Shown here piece after piece: positions 42,601-52,768 of a stretch of 64,000 nt of DNA (its first letter is position 1; every line of letters begins with the position of its first letter). The stretch is from Tetradesmus obliquus (lineage: Eukaryota; Chlorophyta; Chlorophyceae; Sphaeropleales; Scenedesmaceae), in contig CP126194.1 of NCBI GenBank assembly GCA_030272155.1, positions 744,001 to 808,000 of the forward strand. Direction: 5' to 3'. The notes beneath the pieces are model-generated. The model ran no database searches, was not told where the DNA came from, and worked only from the letters and a program-made list of their open reading frames with translations. The position numbers were made by a program, and so were the translations under genes.

Positions 42601-43883
42601 CAGTGCTTGCAGGGAACAGCAGTGGGAGTGGGAATGGGGGTGAGCAGGAGCTGCGGGGCCTGCTGCCGCTGTTCATGCAGCTGCAGCAGCGGCAGGGGCA
42701 GCTGCGGCTGCAGTCTGGCGCAGTGCAGCAGCAGCAGCAAGGAGGCAGCCAGTGCAGCAGTGCCGCACAGGTGTGGTGCCAGCAGGCGACAGGCAGCAGC
42801 GGCTGTGGTGACCGTTGCTGCTGCGGCGGCAGCTGCCAGTGCAGCCAAGCAGTGACGTGCAGCGAATCCCAGCGTGGCTTACGCAGCAGCAATAGCAAAC
42901 AGCATTGTGAACCAGCAGCAGGCAGCTTCAGTACAGCCAGCCGAAGTGTAAGCTTTGCATGCGATGGTGAGGACGAGTGCTTGCCACTCGAGCAGCAGCA
43001 GCAGCAGCCACGGCCCTTGGGCAGCAGCAACTCGAACAGCAGCTCACGAGGACAGCTGTCAACCAGCCCATTGCCGCGGCTGCCAGCCCGCTGCTACTCC
43101 AGCTGCTCTGTTGGCGACAACAGCAGCATCGGCTGCTCGCCAGACTCGCAGGCAGACATCTTGCTGCAGGGCGTCAGCGGCAGCAGCAGCAGCGCACTAG
43201 GCAGTATACGCGGCTACAGGGTGCCGGTAGGGCTGGTAGGCTGCAGCCCTGTGCAGGGCCTGGCGGATCAGCAGCAGCACCTGCAGCAGCAGCTGGGGGT
43301 GGATGTCAGTCCTGCAGGCAGCAGCGGCAGGCTGGGGCATGCATCTGATGCTGGCGACCGGCAGCAGCGGCGGCAGCAGCAAGCTGAGCAGGACTTCGAC
43401 TGCTTTGAGCTGGATCCTTGTGGAGAGGAGCGCGGCAGCAGCGGCTGGTGTGACGGCAGCAGCTGCTGCAGCGCAGTGCAGCAGCAGCACCTCGGCACGC
43501 AGCAGCAGCACAAGCAGCATGCTGCGGACATGTCAAGCCTGATGTCTGGCCTTGAGGCAGTGCAGCTAGGGCCGCAGCAACAGCAGCAGCAGCAGCAGCG
43601 GTTTGAGCAGCTGTCGCCAGGTCAGGCTGCTACCACGTGCCCCTGCATTTGTCACATCAGCAGCCAGCCCCCCAGCAGCTGCGGCGGCGACAGCACAGCA
43701 GACCCGGCATCCGAGCAGCAGCAGCAGCCGTCGCGGCGGCGGCGCAGCAGCAGGCTGCGCTACAGCAGTGAGGGGTCGGGGCTTCGCATGGGCAGCAGCT
43801 CGGGTGGTGGCGGGCCGGAGCTGCTGGACAATGAGTCGTTTGGAAAAGTGACGAGCGCTGAGCTGCTGAGGAGCCTCAGGTGA
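39611..43883 (+). CDS. mRNA-capping RNA 5'-triphosphatase (cysteine-phosphatase type) with Gln/Ser-rich C-terminal tail, 674 aa
   Basis: Removes the gamma phosphate of nascent mRNA as the first capping step. Exons 39611-39679, 40036-40161, 40516-40725, 41396-41522 and 42391-43883 agree in phase. WPSRFVPMKTPLSEQILDSW, HVGLLLDLSNHDCLY and YLHVQLVAKELPP match the N-terminal half of animal/plant capping enzymes. The P-loop is HCAYGFNRTG with Cys175 and Arg181, followed by SYLIEHCALSVEQALASFA and RPPGVKHERFRDELHARYG. From ~residue 245 the exon encodes a long Ser/Gln/Gly/Cys-rich tract. The frame ends at TGA 43881, but the end reads CAG|GTGAGG, a strong donor, so further exons are possible. The usual guanylyltransferase domain with KxDG was not found in the next 2 kb. 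Two introns carry decoy arrays. Confidence 0.88.
40980..41395 (+). repeat. Four tandem decoy copies of triphosphatase exon 4 start
   Basis: Copies of CAG plus TACCTGCACGTGCAGCTGGT start at 40980, 41086, 41181 and 41289 before the true exon at 41396 (spacing 106, 95, 108, 107). Each keeps 25-48 nt of exon (YLHVQLVAKELPPL). At least two run quickly into stops. Between copies lies CTGCATTTCTCTGCACCTT-type pyrimidine-rich filler. Confidence 0.93.
41969..42390 (+). repeat. Four tandem decoy copies of triphosphatase exon 5 start (P-loop exon)
   Basis: GCAG plus GCTTCAACCGCACCGGCTTT-type starts occur at 41969, 42073, 42211 and 42291 before the true exon at 42391 (spacing 104, 138, 80, 100). They repeat the FNRTGFVVASYLI codons that complete the catalytic P-loop, with small changes (FNHTRT at 41969, FKRTGH at 42291). 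Confidence 0.93.
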
Positions 43884-44377
43884 GGCTGAGATGCTGCAAC
43901 ATGACAGTTGTAGGCATGGTGAATGCACAACTGCGCACCTCCAAGCAATGCTGCATAGGGTGGCAGTGGTGGTGCATGGTGAAGTTGCTGGGGGTGTTGA
44001 AGTTTGTTGTAGCGATGAGCTGCTGGCGCAGCTGCGCAAGTATGTTGCGGAGCCTGGTTGAACGTCAAAAGAACAACAGTGCTAGGTGTAGCGAGCATGC
44101 ACGTTGTGGTTGAGAAGTGTGTTGAATGTCTTGCAGTGCGCTGCATGGCGGCCGGTGCTCGTCTTGCAGGGCAACAGCTTGCTGAGCAGAGTGCATGTTA
44201 TTGGCCACAGGGTTGTTCACCGCCTAAAGCATAGCTCCATTGTACACCTGTCTGCCGCGTGTGCTGCTGCAGGGCATTGCAGCCCAACTGTGATGCCAAC
44301 TGAGCACGCGATATGGAGGCTTGGCACCTTTGCTCGATGCAGCTGGCCAGGCAGCAGTGCTCGCCCACGTCATCAGC

Positions 44378-44412
<35 letters not shown>

Positions 44413-45828
44413 GCAGCAGGTGGGGCGTCTGTCACCAATGCCAGGCTGTCAGCAGCCATGTGTCATTCCACAAAATGAATGGTGTGGGGGCATGGCGTGG
44501 CTCTGCCATATGTATGTGCTTGTAGGCGCCCCAGTTGTATTGTTTGTACTTGAACTTGTATCTGGTCTACGTTGCTCGCGTTTGGGCTTTTCGACTGGGC
44601 ATAGTCATTCATGCATAGAGTTTGTACCATGCGGGTGACAAGCATCAGAGTCAAGACAGTATATCTAGCACCCTGGCTGGCTGATCATCAAGCAAGTTGC
44701 TCATGCCACCAAGGGACAGGGCACTGAAGCCTGAGCTTGCTGATGTCGAGCTGGATGCAGCATTCATCGTGCCCGAATAAGGTTATGCCTGCCTGCACCA
44801 CGCGGCTATCAACGCTGTGTGGATCACTGCAGTTGACGGGACTTGCTCCATGCACAATGCACTGCACACTTGACGCATGCACGTGCATGGTCAACAATGG
44901 GAGCACCACACAGTACTCTTTTTGTCAACAACAGTAAAGGCGCCAGGCAGTGTGGTAGCTGTAGACAAAGAGTGTACTGCTGCTGCCATGCCAGTGCTGG
45001 TACCTGCACCTGCTGCCTCCCTTGAGGGTGACAGGATGTGTTTGCTAATGGAACTGGATTGGTAGATCAGTGCCTGCACATAATCTGGTGCAGGAGTGTT
45101 GTTCATTTGAAGCATCATGTCAACTCCAGTACGATTACGAATGGGCTTCTGACTGACCACTGGGCACCGGGCACTGGCACGGTCAGCGGTACTGTTCAGG
45201 AGCCTGCTCAAGAGCACTGACATACCTCATTTGTATGGCGGGGCGTGCCAAGCAGCATTGCTGGTTGCAGCGTATGCCATTCCAAAAGTAAGCGCAACCG
45301 CTGTTGTCTATATTCGCTTGCAGCTGTCATATGCACAAAGCAGCACCAGCATGCAGTAGCACTCGCAACTGCAGCCAAAGCAGTGGGCTGACCTGACAAA
45401 TGGTTGCAGGTGCCGGACTTCCAAGACACTTATCGTATCGACACAGCTCGAGCCATTGGACAAACGGACGCGGTGCTTGCTCCTGGCTAGCCTTAAATTG
45501 AGCGCGCTTGGTCCGTGCGGTTCTAGGGAAGTGCTGTCACCCCACGCGGTGCATGTACTCCTTCCCTCTGGCATTCAATTGACCATCTTGAGTCATTTAG
45601 CAGCACTTGCCCAAGCTCGGCAGTGCAGATCTAGTGACCTTTTGAAAGTGCCGCAGCTGCAGCTTTGCGGCAGCTCTGCCAAGGTGATTCTGCAAAATTA
45701 TGCGCCTATTGAGGCAAATTTTAGCGGTAGCAGCTCGTTGGTTGCCAACCTGATTTCGAGTGCCAAAGAGCTCTCGGATCTCGCTCATTGGGGCTGACGT
45801 GCGGCCCTACAAGTTGTAATAAGCTCAT
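43884..45828. other. Spacer after the triphosphatase gene
   Basis: Contains a CAG run at 44379-44411 and several CAG-type acceptor-like sites, but no guanylyltransferase motif and no recognisable product. Open frames such as 44104-44478 and 45456-45797 have no family resemblance. If the triphosphatase transcript continues past 43883, its further exons would be here; otherwise this is 3'UTR plus the promoter of the next gene. Confidence 0.4.
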
Positions 45829-48800
45829 GTGCAGTTTCCTTATCTCGTGCTGCAGATGATGCTCTCAAGCCCGAAGCTGGGCTGCAGCAAGGTAGCGCCA
45901 TTTGGACGGAGGCCCGCTAGGCGCGCTTTGTGCGTGGCAGCCAAGAGCCAGGCGTCTCAGCAGGTAATTAGAGCGAGTTTGAGTCAGTTGACGCTTCGTC
46001 TGCAGCTGCATGCTGACATCGCTGCTACTGTCGTTGCTGCACTACTGCCAATTCGCAGGATGCATCCCTCGGCAGGCGCAACTTCCTGACAGCGCTGGGC
46101 TTCCTCAGCGCGCTCAGCGCTGCTCAAGCCCCTCAGGCAGCTGCCGATCCCTACGAGGTGAGATGCAGCAGGCAGCATTGACCTGTGACAGCAGCTCAGC
46201 ACAGCACAACCCTCTGTCCAGCATGGAGGCAGCAGTGCCTCTTTGATTGATCAAATACGTCGTTTTGTTTGTGTCTCATCAGCAGAAACAGCAGCTTCAG
46301 TGGCATGTTCCTGAACATATACATGGGAGGGAGTTTGCTTGCTACCTGGCATGCTGACGGGGATCGTTATCTGCGCAAAAATCTCTGGCGCGCGCCTTCT
46401 GCAGCCCACCTGATCCTTTGCTCCACCCAGAGAGCCATCACTGCAGAACATCACTAATCACCGTGTACTTAGCAGGTACAGCACACGCTTGCTCATATGC
46501 TTTGTTTAGCTTGTCTTTTTCGCATGCACAAGTCCCTGGCACGCCTCATGTTCTTACTGGCCGGGCAGTACATCTACCACAATTGTTGCCTGCCAACAAT
46601 ACGTATGCATCACTCCCTGCATAGCCAGCCCCTAACATAGCATCACCAGCATGTCTCCACCCGCTCTGACGCGCTTGCAGGAGATGAAGCAGATCTCCGC
46701 TGCGCGTGGCGGCGAGGGCTCCCTGCTGGAGCGCTTCGAGTCCACGCGCACCGCAGTCGCCAGCAGCAAGGCTGACCGCGGCATCCGCGAGAAGCTGGCA
46801 GCAGAGGCCTCAAACGCACCCAAGCCCAAGCCCGCAGCCGGCTCTAGCGGCAGCAGCAGCTTCAACCTGTTCGGCAGCAGCAGCAGCAGCGGGCCCAAGC
46901 CTGCCGCACCCAAGCCAGCAGCACCACGCCCAGCTGCACCTGCTTCCAGGCCTCTCTTTGCAGCAGCGCCGAAGCCAGCTGCACCCAAGCCGGCTGCACC
47001 CAAGCCAGCTGCACCCGCACCTAAGCCTGCAGCACCTGCTGCTGCTGGCGCTGGTGCTGGTGCTGGTGCTGCTGGCCTTAGTGGTGCAGCCCTGGGCCCC
47101 ATTGCCCAGGCTGTGGGTGTGCTGGGTGCTGTGGCTGTCGGCGCTAACGCAGTGACTGGATTTGCCACCAGCAACAAGAAGGTGAGCTGAATGTTGTTGC
47201 GATCTGTGCATGCGCAGCTGCTTGTTGCTGTGCATGCTGCGATTGGAACGGCAGTGAGCATGGTGTGTTGTATATGTGGAGCTTGCTTGCAGGAATGACG
47301 CCTGGTACTTGGACCCGCAGGAAATGCGGCAGGTATGCTGACAGAGATATGCGTAATCTGACACAAATGCTGCTGCTGTTGCTGCTGCTGTGTGTGCGCC
47401 TGCAGGGCAAGGCCAGGCCCGCATCACCCGCAGCAGCAGCTGCTCCTGCTGCTGCCGCCGCCGCTGCCCCCAGCAGCACCAGGAAGGTCAGCAGCGGCAC
47501 TGCCAAGAAGGTCACCGGCACAGCCAAGAAGGTCAGCAGCAGCACTGCCAAGGTGCCTGTGGCTGCGCCCGCTGCTGCTGCTGCCAGCAGCACCAGGAAG
47601 GTGGCGAAGAAGGTGCCTGTGGCTGCTGCTGCTGCCACTGGCACGGTCAGGGACACCATCAAGAAGGTGCGCGTGCTTTTGTGCTTGGCAGGGCAGGGTT
47701 GGAGTGGGTGGGTGAGTCAGAGGAAGCATGGTGGATGGAGTATAGGTCCAGGGGCATACAGATGGTGTGTAGGTCACATTACAGATGTTAGGTGACAAGC
47801 TGACTGCAGGTCTCCAGTGCCTCGCAAGCTGCCTTTACCTTGACCAGCAACTGCAGCAGCAGTGCAGCAGATGCCAGGGAGGCCTCCTCCAGTCGTCCCA
47901 CACCTCAGCCACTGCTTGAAGATCCCCTCACCACCCGCCACTGCACCACCCACTGCCTTTATGTATCCTCATATGGTTTAACCCGAGTAATATTTAAATA
48001 TTTTGCCTGTTTGTATCTGTGTTTGTTAACAGGCGCTGGTGAATGAGGAGCAGCCGGACGAGCCCACCGACTTTGCAGTGGCGGGTTTCCTGGGCTTTGC
48101 AGGACTGCTGGCAGCCTTCTTCCTCTTCGGCCTGCCAGAGCCGATTCCCAGCGGCCCCAGCAGCAGCAGCAGCAGCGCCAGCGACCCTCTGGTTGAGGCA
48201 GCCAAGGAGGCAGCAGCCAAGGCAGCGCCCGCATACACCTCGCCGCTGTTTAAGGCGCAGAGCGAGGCGGCTGTGGATGCGGCTGCAGCGCGCAAGGCGA
48301 TCTCAGCAGCAGTGGTGAAGCCGGCGCCAGCTGTCGTGGCAGTGCCTGCACCAGCGCCCTTGCCTGTGCCTGCTGCTGTGCCTGTGCCTGCAGCACCCAA
48401 GCCTGCTGCTGTGATTGAGGCACCTGCACCAGCAGCTAAGCCAGCACCTGCACCTGCACCTGCACCTGCAGCAAAGCCGGCACCTGCACCTGCAGCCAAG
48501 CCCGCACCCGCACCTGCAGCTGTGCAGAAGGCAGCAGAGCCCAAGAAGGAGGCCCCTGCAGCAGCAGCTGAGGCAGCAGCACCCAGCGGCGCCAACAACC
48601 TCGCCATCGTGGGCGGCAGCCTGGCCCTGATCGTGGCAGCATTCGCAGCCGTCGGCGGCAACAGCAGCGAGCAAAGCGCTGCTGGTACCACCACTGCAGA
48701 GGGCGGCAGCAGCAGCGGCAGCGGCGCAGCGCCCGCCGCCGGCGCCGCGCCAGCAGCAGCTGCCGATGCTGCTGCTGCAGCGCCGGCTGCTGCAGAGGCT

Positions 48801-48878
48801 GTGTCTGCGTCTGTTGCGGCGTCTGCACCGGCTGGCGGCGCGGCTCCTTCCGACAATGGTGAGGGCAAGTCAGCTTAG
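45829..48878 (+). CDS. Tat-targeted Ala/Pro-rich probable thylakoid membrane protein, 613 aa
   Basis: Not a family I recognise. Exons 45829-45963, 46059-46157, 46681-47181, 47406-47666 and 48033-48878 agree in phase. Exon 1 is a plastid transit-like leader (FGRRPARRALCVAAKSQ). Exon 2 is a twin-arginine signal: SLGRRNFLTALGFLSALSAA (Arg51-Arg52), ending AQAPQAAADP. Exon 3 starts with a helical segment (LLERFESTRTAVASSKADRG) then PKPAAPKPAAP repeats. Exon 4 is basic, with KKVTGTAKK-type repeats like histone H1 tails. Exon 5 has a membrane span (DFAVAGFLGFAGLLAAFFLF, ~346-365), AP-repeats and a second span near residues 520-541 (LAIVGGSLALIVAAFAAVGG). Bipartite targeting to thylakoid lumen or membrane is inferred. 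A possible extra micro-exon at 47293-47332 (DAWYLDPQEMRQ) would break phase and is left out. Start could also be ATG 45856 or 45859. Confidence 0.75.
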
Positions 48879-50577
48879 GCGCCGCCTTAACCGGCAGCAG
48901 CAGCAGCAGCGGCGGTGCAGCAGCAGCAGCAGCAGTGGAGTGCGTGTCGGTTCGCTGACCTTCAGTTACATGCCGGTGTCATTGCGTTGATGGAACGTGA
49001 TGTCTGTTTGGTTGCTGAAGGAAAGCGTAGACCGTGCTTGTGGTATGCTTGGATGCGCATTCGGTGTGCACCAGCCTGGTGTTTCCTGCTTCCTGTGCAG
49101 CAACTGCTACAACATCGACCCTACGGTGTATGTATGCTGATGCTAGCCAGCTAACAAGTTGTGTGCAGCTGCAGCGCTGGCTATGCCTGATAGCGCCAAT
49201 GACGAGGCATCAGATGGAGGAGGCTCAAGGGAGTTTCGTGGTATGTGAAAGCATGCAGCGTTCTGTGCACTCGTGCACCATTTGGCGGACTGCTGCCGCT
49301 GGTGGGAAGATGCATAGAATATGCTCATGCAGTAGTTGATTATCGGCGGGTTGAAGGACATACAGTGGGAGCTGACTGGGACTTGTCCAGAGGCCAAGGG
49401 AGGATGCCGCTCTCTGCAAGCATCATGCCTGGTCTTGAGTTGTGCTGTTTGGGCTGCGCTGAAGATACAGGACAAACATGGCAGCATTCTGTTGCAGCAA
49501 TCAAATGTGCATCACTTGTGTTTGGCTGAATGCGTGTATGTGAGTTGTGCAGCGTTCATGCTTGAACTTGCTTGTCTTGGGCACGCCATGCAGTTGGCAT
49601 CGCACCGCTCGTGTGTGCCGACGGTATTGGAGTTTCGAAGTTGCTTTTCAGCAGCAGGAAAGGAATTGTTGGCACTGCTTTTGGATCATGGCAGGGCCAT
49701 CGCAGGGACAACTGTGCAGCGGCGCTTTTGAGAGTCATTGAACTTGCTCTGTTGCGTGTTGCTAGGCAGGGTTGGCGGCTGGAAGCATGCTGGTGCAGTC
49801 ATGCAATGCTCGACGGCTGGCACTTTTTGGTGCCACCTGTTGAATGCATGTGCGTGCAGTGATGCGGCTTTTGGCCCCAGCTTTGCAGATGGTTGGCTCC
49901 TGCCACCATCCTTTGTGTGAATGAGCAGATCGTTGGTTACTAATACGTATTGGAAGTTGCCTTCAAACCATGCCAAAATCACATCAATGCATGGTTGCAA
50001 ACAAAACATCAACCGCAGAGTCGAAACAGTTTTGGAGTAGCAATGGAGTTGAGTTGAACAGTGGTGGAGGCAAACAGTAAAAGTGTACAGGGACAGGCTG
50101 TATAACACGAGGTTGTTGAAGCGGTGTTGATGCATGGCTGAGCGGTTGTTGCGCTCGCCTGGTTGAGGTTGAGAAGAGTTGATGTTGATGCTGGTGTTGT
50201 TGACCACTGCTTGCGAGCAGCCAGTAGTGTTGAGGTGGCTGCAGATGCCATTGTAACTTGCTGAAGAACACCCTTGTCCTATCTGCTGCTTAGCTGCGTC
50301 TGGGCTACTCAAGACTTTGCAGCAGTAGTAGCAGCCACAGCACTAGTTGTTTGTTCAGCTCCAGCTACAGCATGGATGTGATGCGACCCCTGCTGTCTTG
50401 TCCTTGTTACGACGGCAGCTAGTGTGCATTCACATGGTCCTGATAATGCGCAGCCTGCTGCTCGTACCTGCTGCTAGCAGCCCCTGCATGTTGTTAGCTC
50501 AATTGCCACTGCTGCTCCCGCCACCTCACCCCGCCCTGCGCTCCTGCTGCTGCTGCTGCCATGCCATGCCTCTGCAG
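48879..50577. other. 3'UTR and spacer before the unknown helical-protein gene
   Basis: Starts with CAG-rich 3'UTR (48895-48935). The rest shows no recognised coding motif. The missing first exon(s) of the gene whose exons begin at 50578 should lie in the right part, but I could not choose one that fits the required one-base phase. Confidence 0.4.
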
Positions 50578-52768
50578 CTGCGTACGAGAAGGCAGTCAAT
50601 GCGCTGTTTGCTGATCCCGACACAGCAGACGAGCTGTACGCAATCATTGCGCCTGCGCTGCGCAACGGGCCTGCGCTGGCGTGGGCGCTGGTCAGCAACC
50701 AGACCAATGCAGAGACGCTGGATGGCTGGGCCTTCCAAAAGCTGCCAACCAGCAAGTGAGTGGTTGCTGGCAATACCATTATCACACCTGTGTGTTTCCG
50801 CTCTTGCATGTCTGATCTTGCTGAAGTTAGTTGACTACAAAGGGCCAGCGGTACAACAGGTTGCTGGATGATCTGACGCACATCCGGCAGCACGCGTGGG
50901 TGCTTTGTTGCTGAGTGTGCGACAGTTGCGTTGAGGCATCTTGCCCTGCGGATCATTTCTGCACTGCAGGTACCAGCGGGTGCGCGTTCTGCTGTCAGAC
51001 ATGGGGCTGCAGCGGTGTGTTATTTGTTTGAGTTGACGTCCCATTTTCTACGTTGCTGAGCACCGCCTGTTCAAATGCTGCTGCAGGTACCAGCGGGTGC
51101 CGGCGCTGCTGTCAGACATGGGCCTGTAGCGGTGTGTTGTGTGTTATCACATAACACGTCGACGTCCCGTGCCACCCTATATTGCTGAGTGCCGCATGTT
51201 CAAATGCTGCTGCAGGTACCAGCGGGTGCGGGCGCTGCTGTCAGACATGGGCCTGTAGCGGTGTGTTGTGTGTTATCACATAACACGTCGACGTCCCGTG
51301 CCACCCTATATTGCTGAGTGCCGCATGTTCAAATGCTGCTGCAGGTACCAGCGGGTGCGGGCGCTGCTGTCAGACATGGCCTGTAGCGGTGTGTTATGTG
51401 TTGTCACATAACACGTCGACGTCCCGTGCCACCCTATATTGCTGAGTGCCGCATATTCAAAAGCTGCTGCAGGTACCAGCGGGTGCGGGCGCTGCTGTCA
51501 GACATGGGCCTGGAGCAGTGTGTGATGTGTTAAAGTTGCTGCCACATGCCCTAAGTTGCTGAGCGCCGCTTGTTCAGACGCTGCTGTAGGAACCAGCGGG
51601 TGCGGGCACTGCTGCTGGTTTTCAACGCATATTGCCGATGCATGCTGTCGGTGCATACTGCTGATGTTGTATGTCCTGCATTGCTTTGTGTGCTGCAGGT
51701 ACCAGCGGGTGCGAGCGCTGCTGTCAGACATGGGCCTGGAGCTGCCAGATGCCCCCAAGGCGCAGCCCACACTGCCAGCCTTTGGCGCAGACGCAGGCGC
51801 AGCAGCAGCAGCAGCAACGGCAGCAGCAGCAGCAGCGCGGGGTTCAGCAGAGCTAGACCCCGAGAAGCTGCGTGGGGTTTTTGAGGCGCTGCTGTCAAAC
51901 CCTGCCAGCAGAACCCTGATGCGGCGGCTGCTGGCTGGCGCGGGCATGCCGTTTGACGAGGCTGCGTTTGAGGAGCAGATCAAGGATGCTGCGTACTTCA
52001 ACCTGGCGATTGCGCCTATCCTGCGCAAGATGCCGCCGCAGAAGCTGGCTGTGCTGGCAGACCTGCAGGTGGGGCTTGTTACTGCAGTTCTTGTGTTACA
52101 TCTTGTGCTGTGTTTCTGCAGTTCTTGTGTCACATCTTGTGTTACATCTTGCAGCAGTTGGGGCTGCTGGGTTGCTTGGTGCCGTGGGAGCTGCTGGTAC
52201 TGGCGCAGACCTGCAGGGGGCCTGCCTGTCCTGAGGTACTGGGCACAGTTTCCAATCTCTGTTGTGGCAGTGGGGGCTGGCTGCTGGTGCCTGTGGGGAG
52301 CGTCCGGTGCTGGTGGAGCACACATGTCCCATGTCTGTTGGTTGCTTGCGCATGCGTATGTGGTGCGGCAAAAGACACTTTCTGGGTGAGGGAGCCAGCA
52401 GTGCTGGCAAGGCCACCTGCAGCAAAGAAGAGCTTGCAGCGCCTGCTTGTTAGGTTGTCTCCTTGCACAGGGTGTGCTGTGCGTACAGTGCAGAACTCCC
52501 TCCAGCGCTCCGCACAAACTGAGCTGTGCCATCAGGCCTGAGGCTTCACGTGGAGAGACGTGTCTTTGTAAACAGGTGCTTGCTGCTGCTGCTGCTGCTG
52601 CTGCAGGACCCCGCTAAGCTGCAGGAGCTGGTCAGCACTGTGAGCAGCCTGGCCTCAGACAACACGCAGCTGGACGCAGTGACGGCTGAGCTCAGCGGCG
52701 ACGTGCGCAACACGGTGCAGCGCATCCGCGAGGATAGCCAGGCAGGCACAGCCAGCAGCGGCAGGTAG
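50578..52768 (+). CDS. Unrecognised helical protein, 5' exon(s) unresolved (at least 236 codons)
   Basis: Exons 50578-50755, 51699-52068 and 52607-52768 join in phase. The protein reads AYEKAVNALFADPDTADELY, ALRNGPALAWALVSNQTNAE, then YQRVRALLSDMGLELPDAP, an Ala-run, ELDPEKLRGVFEALLSNPAS, RRLLAGAGMPFDEAAFEEQI, APILRKMPPQKLAVLADLQD and a helical end (VSTVSSLASDNTQLDAVTAE). It is mostly amphipathic helix with LL/MP motifs. I know no family with this pattern; organelle targeting cannot be judged because the start is missing. The first listed exon begins with two bases of a split codon, so at least one upstream exon exists. The intron before 51699 holds a large decoy array. Confidence 0.7.
50970..51698 (+). 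repeat. Six tandem decoy copies of the unknown gene's second exon start
   Basis: GTACCAGCGGGTGCGGGCGC-type starts with CTGCAG acceptors occur at 50970, 51087, 51216, 51345, 51473 and 51590 before the functional copy at 51699. Spacing is 117, 129, 129, 128, 117 and 109. The 51087-51473 units are nearly identical over the full ~129 bases. They contain exon codons YQRVRALLSDMGL, a TAG stop in the 51087 and 51216 copies (lost frame in the 51345 copy by one deleted G), and the small hairpin GTGTTATCACATAACAC. The 51590 copy has a TAG instead of CAG-GTAC at the boundary (CTGTAGGAACCAG). Confidence 0.95.

Noticed and set aside
47293..47332. Micro-exon DAWYLDPQEMRQ in the Tat-protein gene
   Set aside because: It has good splice-like borders, but including it puts the downstream exons out of phase by one base; skipping it keeps the frame. 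Could still be an alternative exon.
48026..48868. Minus-strand open frame of 280 codons opposite the Tat-protein last exon
   Set aside because: A mirror of the GC-rich AP-repeat coding exon; composition is an artefact of the opposite frame.
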